From contig JACAUB010000001.1 of assembly GCA_013390605.1 (NCBI GenBank), positions 2,626,124-2,690,123 on the forward strand: 64,000 nucleotides of DNA. The letters run 5' to 3'. This document shows, one piece after another, positions 25,400 to 34,087 of the stretch. Under the pieces are notes generated by a model. It worked only from the letters and a program-made list of their open reading frames with translations, made no database searches and had not been told where the DNA came from. Both the position numbers and the translations under genes were made by a program. This stretch comes from Bacteroidota bacterium. GTDB lineage: Bacteria; Bacteroidota; Bacteroidia; Bacteroidales; Cfx3-03. Numbering within the stretch: the first letter of the stretch is position 1; every line of letters begins with the position of its first letter.

Positions 25400-26854
25400 A
25401 TGAATTTAAAGCAATTTCTCAGCCATAATCAAGCAAAAAAAGTACGTTTTGCTTTAATTGGCTTATCCGTTATTGGGTTTCTCTCTATCATCTGGTGGTT
25501 AATGAACGATCCATCCCGGTCATTTAATAAAAGCTTGCCGGGATTGGATAAACGATCTGCTTCAAATGATCTATCCAGAAACCAGGTCACTAAAATTGGA
25601 GAGAACTTCACGTTGTTTGGAACACTCACCACAACACTGACTGGAACATGGCCAAGGTTTAGGGGAGAAAATTTCGATAATATTAGTAAGTCAACCGTTC
25701 CGCTTACCGATAAAATAGGTGACATTAAAAAGAGAATTCGTTGGTCGGTGCCTCTGGGAGAAGGACATGCAGGAGCCTCCATCTGGAAAGGCGCTGTCTA
25801 TATCCTCGATTATGATGAAGCAAAACGATCAGACATGCTCAGATGCTTCTCATTGGTCGACGGAAAAGAGCTATGGCGTAGATGGTATAAGGTAAATATC
25901 AAACGAAACCATGGAATGTCGAGAACTGTATCTGCTGTTACCGAAAAGTATATTTTGTCTATGGGGCCCCGTTGTCATGTGATGTGTGTTGAACGCGACA
26001 ACGGAAACTTCAAATGGGGTATAGATGTCGAAAAAGAGTACAATGCAGAAGTACCGCTATGGTATACAGGTCAATGCTCATTGATTGATGGCACAACAGC
26101 TATTATCGCCACTGGCGGCAAAGCCTTAATGATAGCCGTGGATTGCGAAACCGGAAAGAAGCTCTGGGAAACACCGAATCCTAAGAAATGGAAGATGTCG
26201 CACTCTTCTGTGATGCCCTATGTGTTGAATGGTCGCAAGATGTATGTGTACAGTGCCATTGGTGGTGTCTTTGGCGTTGCTGCTGACGGACCTGATGCTG
26301 GCAAGGTACTCTGGGAAACAGCTGCATGGAATCACAATGTAGTTGCACCTTCAGCAGTCTGTATGCCCGATGGAAAGGTATTTCTCACAGCTGGTTATGG
26401 TGCCGGAAGCATGATGCTACAATTGAAAGCAGCCGGCAATAAATACGATGTTAAAGTATTACAAGAGTATGCTCCAAAAGATGGTTTAGCTTGCGAACAA
26501 CAAACACCGCTTTATTTCAAAGGACATCTCTTTGGTATTCTTCCTAAAGATGGTGGTGCCCTACGCAATCAAATGGTTTGTGTAACACCTTCCGATCCTA
26601 AAAAGATCGTTTGGTCGAGTGGTAAAACGACTCGTTTTGGATTGGGCCCCTTTATCATTGCAGACAACAAATTATTTATCCTCAGCGATGAGGGTGAGCT
26701 TACGATAGCACGCCCCAGCATATCAAGCTTCGAAATGCTTGATCATGTTAAGTTAATGGATGGGCAGGATGCCTGGGCTCCATTGGCGTTGGCCGACGGC
26801 TATCTGGTGCTAAGAGATTCTAAAAAGATGTTTTGTATCGATATGCGTAAATAA
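25400..26854 (+). CDS. Membrane-anchored PQQ/BamB-like beta-propeller protein 3
   Basis: 484 residues. An N-terminal segment (about 17-36) is hydrophobic and uncleaved-looking, so the propeller is probably anchored with its bulk in the periplasm. The fold begins about residue 80 (WPRFRGENFDN) and has blades such as SLVDGKELWRRW, ERDNGNFKWGID and DCETGKKLWETP. It has more Cys and His than a scaffold propeller needs, including GPRCHVMCVE. It follows propeller 2 by 51 bases and precedes the NHL-type gene by 26. Confidence 0.75.
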   Translation: MNLKQFLSHNQAKKVRFALIGLSVIGFLSIIWWLMNDPSRSFNKSLPGLDKRSASNDLSRNQVTKIGENFTLFGTLTTTLTGTWPRFRGENFDNISKSTVPLTDKIGDIKKRIRWSVPLGEGHAGASIWKGAVYILDYDEAKRSDMLRCFSLVDGKELWRRWYKVNIKRNHGMSRTVSAVTEKYILSMGPRCHVMCVERDNGNFKWGIDVEKEYNAEVPLWYTGQCSLIDGTTAIIATGGKALMIAVDCETGKKLWETPNPKKWKMSHSSVMPYVLNGRKMYVYSAIGGVFGVAADGPDAGKVLWETAAWNHNVVAPSAVCMPDGKVFLTAGYGAGSMMLQLKAAGNKYDVKVLQEYAPKDGLACEQQTPLYFKGHLFGILPKDGGALRNQMVCVTPSDPKKIVWSSGKTTRFGLGPFIIADNKLFILSDEGELTIARPSISSFEMLDHVKLMDGQDAWAPLALADGYLVLRDSKKMFCIDMRK

Positions 26855-26880
26855 ATCATAAACGCTAACAACAAAAAAGT

Positions 26881-27840
26881 ATGCAAAAAAAGCTGATAGT
26901 ACTTTTCTTGTCATTGATGGCACTGGCAATTGTGTTGATCGTTTCGCGCGATCTCCTGATCTCCAGACCCGACAAGCGTCCGGCTAACCCATTTGAGTTT
27001 AACCGTGTACAGTATAAATCTGTCGATTCTACCCTTGTTCATTATAAAGAGACCAAGAATTTCAAGCTAAAGATGAACGAACCGATAGGACTTGCGTTTG
27101 CAAATGAGAAGCTATTTCTGTTGGCCGATACGAATCTTCATATCATCACACTTGAGGGAAAAGAACTGAAGAATACTAAATTATCCGGTATTCCTTCTGC
27201 TATAACCCTATCCAACGAGTATATCTATATTGCATTTTCTAATTTCATCGCCAGATTTGATATCAATGGAAAGATGCTGAACAGCTGGAAGCCATTAGAT
27301 AATAGAACGATCATTACCTCTATGGCTATTAAAGAAAATACCCTCTTTGCTGCCGATGCAGGCAATCGCAGAGTCTTGAGATATTCAACCGATGGAGAGT
27401 TATCAGGCTCATTTAATGGAAAAGAAAATAAAGACGATCCACATGGATTCATTGTTCCAAGTCCCTATTTTGCTTTAGCTGTAAATGCCGATGGTGAACT
27501 CTGGGTAGTTAATCCTGGCAAACATTCACTGGGACAATACAAAGATTCAGGAGAATTAAGATCGTTCTGGACAAAAGACCAGGCCACTATTGAAGGCTTC
27601 TACGGATGTTGCAACCCTGCCCATTTTGCATTTCTTCCTGATGGCTCTTTTGTGACCAGCGAAAAGAAAATTGCCAGAATCAAGGTCTACAAACCTTCAG
27701 GAGAGCTTCTGTGTGTTGTGGCACCTACGGAGAAGTTCACAGAAGATGGATACGCTCCCGATGTAGCAGTATCACCACAGGGAGATATCTATGCTTTGGA
27801 CTTCGATAAAAAAATGATCAGACTATTTCAGCATAAATAA
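26881..27840 (+). CDS. Membrane-anchored NHL-type six-bladed propeller protein
   Basis: 319 residues. A single hydrophobic segment at about 5-24 is followed by a periplasmic domain of NHL-like repeats (FAADAGNRRVLRYS, ALDFDKKMIRLF). Repeats differ from the PQQ-type neighbours, so this is a distinct propeller class. A Cys pair FYGCCNPAHF near residue 242 stands in an otherwise Cys-poor protein and could hold a cofactor or a disulfide. It is translationally close to the next gene (1 base between). Confidence 0.7.
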   Translation: MQKKLIVLFLSLMALAIVLIVSRDLLISRPDKRPANPFEFNRVQYKSVDSTLVHYKETKNFKLKMNEPIGLAFANEKLFLLADTNLHIITLEGKELKNTKLSGIPSAITLSNEYIYIAFSNFIARFDINGKMLNSWKPLDNRTIITSMAIKENTLFAADAGNRRVLRYSTDGELSGSFNGKENKDDPHGFIVPSPYFALAVNADGELWVVNPGKHSLGQYKDSGELRSFWTKDQATIEGFYGCCNPAHFAFLPDGSFVTSEKKIARIKVYKPSGELLCVVAPTEKFTEDGYAPDVAVSPQGDIYALDFDKKMIRLFQHK

Positions 27841-27841
27841 G

Positions 27842-28045
27842 ATGGAAAGACGTGATTTCATAAAAAACTGTGGCCGTATAATCATCCTCATTACACTAGG
27901 AGTTTTTACAGCCGTTGGTTTCAGAAAGAATAAAATTAACACTTCAGCCTGTAGTCAGAATAACCGCTGCGCAAACTGTATGAAAATAAATTACTGTTCA
28001 TTACCACAAGCAACAAAGTATCAAAAAAATGGTGGACCAAAATAA
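27842..28045 (+). CDS. Small Tat-like membrane protein with four-Cys motif
   Basis: 67 residues. An RRDFIKNCGR start and hydrophobic stretch (about 13-27) resemble a Tat signal or anchor. The outer part has Cys37, Cys43, Cys46 and Cys52 (C-x5-C-x2-C-x5-C), enough for one Fe-S cluster or metal. I know no named family. Its stop overlaps the next ferredoxin gene by 17 bases, and both begin with the same type of RR leader, so they probably travel and work together. Confidence 0.65.
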   Translation: MERRDFIKNCGRIIILITLGVFTAVGFRKNKINTSACSQNNRCANCMKINYCSLPQATKYQKNGGPK

Positions 28046-28598
28046 GTTTAACCGACGCGAGTTTATTCAGAATAGTATGCGGATTACGCTTGCTATTGCT
28101 GCAGCCGGACTGGGTGGACTTACACTCTTTAATTCTAAAAAAGATAAATGGGTTTGGCAGATAGATCCTTTTAAATGTACACAATGCGGTAGATGTGCTA
28201 CAGAATGTGTTTTGGCAACATCGGCTGTTAAATGTGTACATGCTTATGCACTTTGCGGATATTGCGACTTATGTGGAGGCTTCTTTAAAGGAGGCGTCAA
28301 GGATCTGAACACGGGAGCTGAAAATCAACTATGTCCTACGGCAGCTATTCAACGAAAGTTCATTGAAGAACCCTATTTTGAATTTGATATTAAAGAAGAG
28401 CTTTGTATCGGATGCGGAAAATGTGTAAAAGGATGCTCTTCATTTGGTAATGGATCATTGCATTTACAGATCAGACATAACATCTGCAAAAACTGTAACG
28501 AATGTGCCATTGCCCGAATGTGTCCTTCGCAAGCTATAAGCCGGGTTCCTGCTAGCAAGCCCTATCTGATTAAGGGTGATTTCACGAAGAAAAGCTGA
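28029..28598 (+). CDS. Tat-exported polyferredoxin
   Basis: 189 residues. A twin-arginine leader (NRREFIQNSM, hydrophobic to about residue 35) implies export of the folded Fe-S protein. Cys motifs include CTQCGRCATEC (about 50-60), ALCGYCDLCGG, CIGCGKCVKGC and CKNCNECAIARMCP, giving up to four [4Fe-4S] clusters. It resembles the periplasmic electron-transfer ferredoxins of NapG/NrfC type. It should relay electrons between the NapH/NosR-like membrane protein downstream and a periplasmic acceptor or donor, perhaps a propeller. Confidence 0.85.
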   Translation: MVDQNKFNRREFIQNSMRITLAIAAAGLGGLTLFNSKKDKWVWQIDPFKCTQCGRCATECVLATSAVKCVHAYALCGYCDLCGGFFKGGVKDLNTGAENQLCPTAAIQRKFIEEPYFEFDIKEELCIGCGKCVKGCSSFGNGSLHLQIRHNICKNCNECAIARMCPSQAISRVPASKPYLIKGDFTKKS

Positions 28599-28660
28599 TG
28601 AAACAAGCATTTTTACAAACACGAAGTTCCATCACACCTTGATCTAAAAATTATTTACGG

Positions 28661-29953
28661 ATGAAACGTACGATGAAAAAATATCTAAAAATAATTCTAT
28701 TTCTAATCATCCTGTTCAATTCAGTGATGGTTACCTATGGACAACAACGTTTTCCTAAGCCTGAATTTTCTTCAGGATATGTTACCCCCTCTCCTACCAC
28801 GCTCGAACCACGATCCGGCTATCTAGAATATGCTGACGTTGCCATATTATTGATCGTCTTGTCTTTAGCTTCATGGTTGGCTATAAAAAAACGCTCTCGA
28901 AGATTGATTACCTGGCTCTCTGTTTTCTCGCTACTCTATTTTGGCTTTTACAGAGAAGGTTGTATCTGTTCTATCGGATCCATCCAAAACGTCACACTCG
29001 CACTTTTCGATCCGGTATATGCAATTTCGATAACAGCATTACTGTTTTTTCTTCTGCCCATATTCTTCACCTTGTTCTTTGGTCGTACCTTTTGTGCAGC
29101 AGCCTGTCCACTAGGTGCCATACAAGATCTGCTGGTCATTACACCGGTCTCAGTCCCCGTCTGGGTCAGAAAAACATTAGGTTTCATCCCCTATCTCTAT
29201 TTAGGACTAGCAGTGCTCTATGCCGCAACCGGAACCGACTTTATCATTTGCCGGTATGATCCTTTCGTTGGATTCTTTCGGATGAACGCACCTTTCCATA
29301 TGGTTGTTCTGGGCGCCTGTTTTATAGGATTAGGGCTATTCTTTGCACGACCCTATTGTAGAATTCTTTGTCCTTATGGAGCTATTCTCAATCTGATGTC
29401 GAGATTCTCCAAACATCATCTTACGATCACACCTGCCGAATGTATCCAATGTAAGCTGTGCAGTACATCTTGTCCTTTTGATGCCATCGAACAGCCTACC
29501 GAAAACGTTCAGGATGTGAAAGAGCAGAAGACCAACCTCCGTAAGTTTATAATTGCAGCAGTCCTGATCCCTGTATGGATGTTGGCCGGAGGTTATATTG
29601 GTTCCAAATCGCATATCTTTTTATCGAAAGCAAATTCACAGGTCTATCTTACAGAGCTTTTGATTGCACATCCCGAATTAAAAGACGATGCAAAAAATAT
29701 AGATATCCAAACATTTCTGGCTTCGGGTAAATCATTCGAACAACAAGTTAAAGAGGCCGAAATAATAAGACATAAATTTTATATCGGTAGTTGGATATTC
29801 GGAGGATTCATTGGATTTGTAATTGGCATGTTCCTCGTCAACCAAACGATATTCAGAAGAAGAAAAGATTTTGAACCGCATAAAGGAGATTGTTTCAGTT
29901 GCGGTCGTTGTTTAAGTTATTGTCCGGTTAAAAAAAAGATTGAAGAAAAATGA
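28661..29953 (+). CDS. NapH/NosR-like membrane Fe-S electron-transfer protein
   Basis: 430 residues with about six membrane segments plus an N-terminal signal-like segment. REGCICSIGS (Cys101, 103) is followed by two membrane-edge Cys-x3-Cys-Pro motifs, FCAAACP (145/149) and YCRILCP (233/237), the NosR/NapH hallmark. One [4Fe-4S] site is CIQCKLCSTSCP (261-271). An unusual feature is a further C-terminal cluster CFSCGRCLSYCP (411-421) after the last membrane helix. The protein would pass electrons between the quinone pool or cytoplasm and the periplasm. A short gap separates it from the Tat ferredoxin, and it overlaps the next gene by 4 bases. Confidence 0.85.
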   Translation: MKRTMKKYLKIILFLIILFNSVMVTYGQQRFPKPEFSSGYVTPSPTTLEPRSGYLEYADVAILLIVLSLASWLAIKKRSRRLITWLSVFSLLYFGFYREGCICSIGSIQNVTLALFDPVYAISITALLFFLLPIFFTLFFGRTFCAAACPLGAIQDLLVITPVSVPVWVRKTLGFIPYLYLGLAVLYAATGTDFIICRYDPFVGFFRMNAPFHMVVLGACFIGLGLFFARPYCRILCPYGAILNLMSRFSKHHLTITPAECIQCKLCSTSCPFDAIEQPTENVQDVKEQKTNLRKFIIAAVLIPVWMLAGGYIGSKSHIFLSKANSQVYLTELLIAHPELKDDAKNIDIQTFLASGKSFEQQVKEAEIIRHKFYIGSWIFGGFIGFVIGMFLVNQTIFRRRKDFEPHKGDCFSCGRCLSYCPVKKKIEEK

Positions 29954-31728
29954 CAGATCAACCAACAAAGCTCAAGTTTGTAAATCAGGTAATGGTGGTA
30001 TCGGGTATATTCTGCATCATGACAGCCCTGCTACTGGTTTTAAATTTCTGGCAAATCAAGCAAACCGACCCACTCGAAAGTGTGGCCCTAAAAACACTCG
30101 TCACAAAATTAAATGCTGAGCCCAACAACGATGAGCTCAAACAAGAGATACGGAACCTCGATCTGTTAGCCCGCAAGGCCTATTTTAACAGTCATTGGCA
30201 GGTAAAGACAGGAAGTTACTTACTTTTCTTCGGAGCACTTGTATTCTTCATCTCGTTAAAGATCTCGCACGATCTGCAATCAAAAATAGAGAAGCCTATC
30301 GACTTAGGAAAGAATGATCCCATTGCGCGTTTACTGTCGCAGCGTTGGATTACAATCGCCATATCACTCCTGTTTCTGGGAGCGCTGGGGGCCTCGTATC
30401 TCTCTAATGACTATCTGAAGATGTATAGCATCGGAGAGGGAAAAGAAAAAGGGAAAGAGGCCTCTTCCATTAAGCAAATCGAGGTAGCGGCTGCCACCGA
30501 CTCAACAGCAACAGGTGACAGCCTCAAAGGCGATTCAACCAAAAGCGGAAAAGCGGGTCTGTTAACCGTAGCCGATATCAAAATTCAGTCGAATAGTTTC
30601 AGAGGCCCATTTGGAAATGGAAACTCCTGGCACAAACAAATCCCAACCAGTTGGGATGGAGCCAAAGGGAAAAACGTAGTCTGGAAAGTAAAAGTCCCCA
30701 AGCCAGGATTCAACTCACCCGTAATATGGGGTGATAAAATATTCCTTGCCGGCGCCGATGCAAAATCAAGAGTAGTTTACTGTTTCGACATGGCAACCGG
30801 AAAAATACGCTGGCAACTAGCAGCCAATAACATTAACGGATCACCAGCCAGTGCACCTAAGGTCACGGATGACACCGGATTATCCGCATCAACGGTAGTA
30901 GTTGACGGACAACATGTGTTTGCCATCTTTGCAAATGGCGATCTGATTGCCTGCGATATGGAAGGGAAAAAAATCTGGGCAAAGAACCTGGGATTACCCG
31001 ATAACCATTATGGTCACGCATCCTCTCTCATTGCATTAAAAGATAAGGTATTCATTCAGTACGACACCAATAAGGGTGGCCGACTCATTGCTTTAAACGC
31101 ATCAACAGGTGCCACCGTTTGGGATACCAAACGAGCGAATAAAATAGCCTGGTCCTCCCCTGTTCTGATGCCATCAAGCAGTGGAACACTATTAGTCACC
31201 ACATCAAATCCTTTTGTTGCAGCTTACAATACGGAAAATGGAAAAGAGGTCTGGTCTGTAGAATGTCTGTCGGGCGAAGTAGCACCCTCTGCTACTTATG
31301 GTGGGGGATTGGTATTTGCAGCCCAAGAGAATGCAAAACTGGTTGCGATCCAACCAGGATCACCTGCAAAAGTTTTATGGGAAGGTGATGAATATTTACC
31401 CGAAGTATCAAGTCCGGTCGTTTCAAACAACCTCTTGTTCATCTGTACCAGCTTTGGCGTAATGGCCTGCTATGATGCAAAAACAGGTAAGAAGAATTGG
31501 GAGAACGAATTTGGTACCGGATTTTATTCATCTCCGGTTGTGGTTGAAGGGAAGTTGTATGCCATCGATATGAAAGGGAAAATGCATATCGTAAAGGTAA
31601 GCAAGGAGAAAAAGATCATCGGTGAACCAACCCTCGGAGAAAAAGCATTTGCTACCCCTGCCTTTGCAGATGGAAAAATCATTCTGCGTGGCAGCCAATA
31701 CCTTTACTGTATAGGAGACAAAAAGTAA
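29950..31728 (+). CDS. Membrane-anchored PQQ/BamB-like propeller protein 4
   Basis: 592 residues. Three hydrophobic segments (about 10-30, 85-103 and 132-150) make an N-terminal membrane domain. A low-complexity Lys/Ser/Thr-rich linker (about 160-205) and a propeller (about 215-592) starting NSFRGPFGNGNSW follow. Blades include DMATGKIRWQLA and DAKTGKKNWENE. It is translationally coupled on both sides: 4-base overlap with the NapH-like gene and a 1-base overlap with the NuoEF-like gene. That makes it the likeliest direct partner of the membrane redox module. The function of the propeller itself is unknown. Confidence 0.75.
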   Translation: MTDQPTKLKFVNQVMVVSGIFCIMTALLLVLNFWQIKQTDPLESVALKTLVTKLNAEPNNDELKQEIRNLDLLARKAYFNSHWQVKTGSYLLFFGALVFFISLKISHDLQSKIEKPIDLGKNDPIARLLSQRWITIAISLLFLGALGASYLSNDYLKMYSIGEGKEKGKEASSIKQIEVAAATDSTATGDSLKGDSTKSGKAGLLTVADIKIQSNSFRGPFGNGNSWHKQIPTSWDGAKGKNVVWKVKVPKPGFNSPVIWGDKIFLAGADAKSRVVYCFDMATGKIRWQLAANNINGSPASAPKVTDDTGLSASTVVVDGQHVFAIFANGDLIACDMEGKKIWAKNLGLPDNHYGHASSLIALKDKVFIQYDTNKGGRLIALNASTGATVWDTKRANKIAWSSPVLMPSSSGTLLVTTSNPFVAAYNTENGKEVWSVECLSGEVAPSATYGGGLVFAAQENAKLVAIQPGSPAKVLWEGDEYLPEVSSPVVSNNLLFICTSFGVMACYDAKTGKKNWENEFGTGFYSSPVVVEGKLYAIDMKGKMHIVKVSKEKKIIGEPTLGEKAFATPAFADGKIILRGSQYLYCIGDKK

Positions 31729-34076
31729 TGACATCGCATTTCGAAACCAATGAGATAGATCAGATTATTGAATTACACGGACATGCTCAAAACGCTGTAA
31801 TTCCAATACTTCAGTCTATCCAGAGAAAATATAACTATCTACCCGAAGAGGCTTTAAAATGGGTTTGCGAACATACGGAGATCTCTCCTGAATTAATTAT
31901 CGGAGTAGCCAGTTTCTATGCCCAATTCAGATTCAAGCCTGCCGGCGAACATATTGTGAAAGTTTGTGTAGGTACGGCCTGCCATGTTAAGGGAGCCGTA
32001 CAAGTGTATGATGCCTTTCTGCGCGAACTTAATATTCCAGAAGGAAAAGACACCACCGATTCTTTAAAATACACCGTAGAGAAAGTCAACTGCCTTGGTT
32101 GTTGCACATTAGCACCTGTTGTTCAGATCGATCATACTACGTATGGCCATGTAAGCACCAGTCATATTGCAGGAATAATCAAAGACTTCGAGAAACAAAA
32201 AGATACCGGCAACAAACAGATCTTTAAAGACGCCGACGGAAATCAGATTCAGGGTGAAATCAGAATCGGACTAGGCTCATGCTGTGTGGCAAGTGGAAGT
32301 CAGGAAATCCGAAGTGCCATAGAGCAGATGATTGTCCAGAACGAGCTCCAGATCAAATTAAAACAGGTAGGCTGTATCGGCATGTGCCATCAGGTTCCCT
32401 TGGTTGAGGTAGTTCCCGAAGGCAAAGAGGCTGTTCTCTATTCTAAAGTTCAACCCGGCGATGTGCAGGAGATTATCGAGAAGCACTTTAAACCGCAGAA
32501 TGCGTTGACCCGCTTAAAGAACAAATTTCTGCATACGGCCAAATCCATACAGAACGATCATAACTGGGAAGGCATCGAACGCTATTCGCTGGATGTAAGA
32601 GAAACACATGTAGCCACCTTCCTCGGACACCAGATTCCTGTTGCTACCGAATATCGCGGTATCATAAACCCCGTAGATATCGAGGAGTATAAATCAAGAG
32701 GCGGATTTGAAGGATTACAGAAATGTCTTTCTGAGATGAAACCACTGGAGGTCGTTGAGGAGATTCGCAAAAGCGGACTAAGAGGTCGTGGTGGGGCTGG
32801 TTTCCCTACCGGTATAAAATGGAAGTTTGTAGCCGACCAAAACAACCCAACCAAATATGTAGTGTGTAATGGCGATGAGGGTGACCCCGGAGCTTTCATG
32901 GATAGAATGTTACTCGAGTCATATCCTTATCGTGTGATCGAGGGAATGATCATTGCAGCTTATGCCACCGGAGCATCCGATGGTGTCTTTTATATCCGCG
33001 CAGAATACCCGCTGGCCGTTACCCGTGTACAACAAGCCCTCGAGATCTGCAGACAACAAGGTTTAATTGGCGATAATATTCTCGGTAGCGGATTCAACTT
33101 TCATGCTACCATATCACAGGGAGCCGGAGCCTTTGTCTGCGGCGAAGAGACTGCCCTGCTTGCTTCTATTGAAGGCAAAAGAGGATTTCCAAGAATGCGT
33201 CCACCTTTTCCTGCTGTGGAGGGACTGTGGAGCAAACCAACCCTGGTTAATAACACCGAAACACTGGCGCAGGTATCCTATATCATCCGTCATGGCTGGG
33301 AAACAATCGCAGCCATCGGTACCGAGAAATCAAAAGGAACAAAGGTATTTTCGCTGGCCGGAAAAATTGCACGTGGAGGCTTAATTGAAGTACCCATGGG
33401 CATCACCATCCGTCAGGTCATCGAAGAGATTGGAGGTGGTGTAGCCAATGGCAGAGAATTTAAGGCGGTACAGATTGGAGGACCTTCAGGAGGTTGCGTT
33501 CCTTCATGGTTAGCCGACACCCCTGTCGATTACGAATCATTGATTGGCGTTGGTGCCATGATGGGTTCAGGAGGACTTGTGGTACTCGACGACACTGACT
33601 GCATGGTTGACATTGCCCGCTATTTTCTCTCTTTCACACAGAACGAGTCGTGTGGAAAATGCACCTTCTGTAGAGTCGGAACCAAACGAATGCTCGAGAT
33701 TCTCAATAGAATCTGTTCAGGTAAAGGAAAGACAACTGACCTGGAAGAGCTGGAGAAACTAGCCGAATGGACAAAAAAAGGTAGCCTCTGCGGATTAGGC
33801 AAAACAGCACCGAACCCTGTTCTATCCACCCTCAAATATTTCAGAAACGAATACGAGGAGCACATTAACGGAAAATGTAAAACAGGAAAGTGCAAGGCCA
33901 TGGTCGAGTATTTCATTAACGATGAATGTATTGGCTGTACAAAGTGTGTACAATCCTGCCCTGTAGATGCCATTGCTTTCCAGCCGCACGAACAACATGT
34001 AATCGACACCGCCAAATGTATCAAATGTGATGCTTGTCGTCAGATTTGTCCTGTTAATGCAGTGGTCACTAATTGA
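31728..34076 (+). CDS. NuoE-NuoF fusion NADH-binding flavoprotein with extra Fe-S domains
   Basis: 782 residues, cytoplasmic. The NuoE part (1-160) has a [2Fe-2S] set Cys80, 85, 122, 126. A second thioredoxin-like [2Fe-2S] domain (about 175-250) has Cys185, Cys216 and Cys220. The NuoF part (about 290-700) has RGRGGAGFP (352-360), GDEGDPGAF and the N3-type cluster Cys642, 645, 648, 688. Two [4Fe-4S] ferredoxin motifs end the protein (734-744, 764-774). The fusion is of the kind found in HydB- or Bfu-type NAD(P)H-dependent, often electron-bifurcating, enzymes. It exchanges electrons with NADH; whether it bifurcates is inference. Confidence 0.9.
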   Translation: MTSHFETNEIDQIIELHGHAQNAVIPILQSIQRKYNYLPEEALKWVCEHTEISPELIIGVASFYAQFRFKPAGEHIVKVCVGTACHVKGAVQVYDAFLRELNIPEGKDTTDSLKYTVEKVNCLGCCTLAPVVQIDHTTYGHVSTSHIAGIIKDFEKQKDTGNKQIFKDADGNQIQGEIRIGLGSCCVASGSQEIRSAIEQMIVQNELQIKLKQVGCIGMCHQVPLVEVVPEGKEAVLYSKVQPGDVQEIIEKHFKPQNALTRLKNKFLHTAKSIQNDHNWEGIERYSLDVRETHVATFLGHQIPVATEYRGIINPVDIEEYKSRGGFEGLQKCLSEMKPLEVVEEIRKSGLRGRGGAGFPTGIKWKFVADQNNPTKYVVCNGDEGDPGAFMDRMLLESYPYRVIEGMIIAAYATGASDGVFYIRAEYPLAVTRVQQALEICRQQGLIGDNILGSGFNFHATISQGAGAFVCGEETALLASIEGKRGFPRMRPPFPAVEGLWSKPTLVNNTETLAQVSYIIRHGWETIAAIGTEKSKGTKVFSLAGKIARGGLIEVPMGITIRQVIEEIGGGVANGREFKAVQIGGPSGGCVPSWLADTPVDYESLIGVGAMMGSGGLVVLDDTDCMVDIARYFLSFTQNESCGKCTFCRVGTKRMLEILNRICSGKGKTTDLEELEKLAEWTKKGSLCGLGKTAPNPVLSTLKYFRNEYEEHINGKCKTGKCKAMVEYFINDECIGCTKCVQSCPVDAIAFQPHEQHVIDTAKCIKCDACRQICPVNAVVTN

Positions 34077-34087
34077 TCGAAGAAAAA

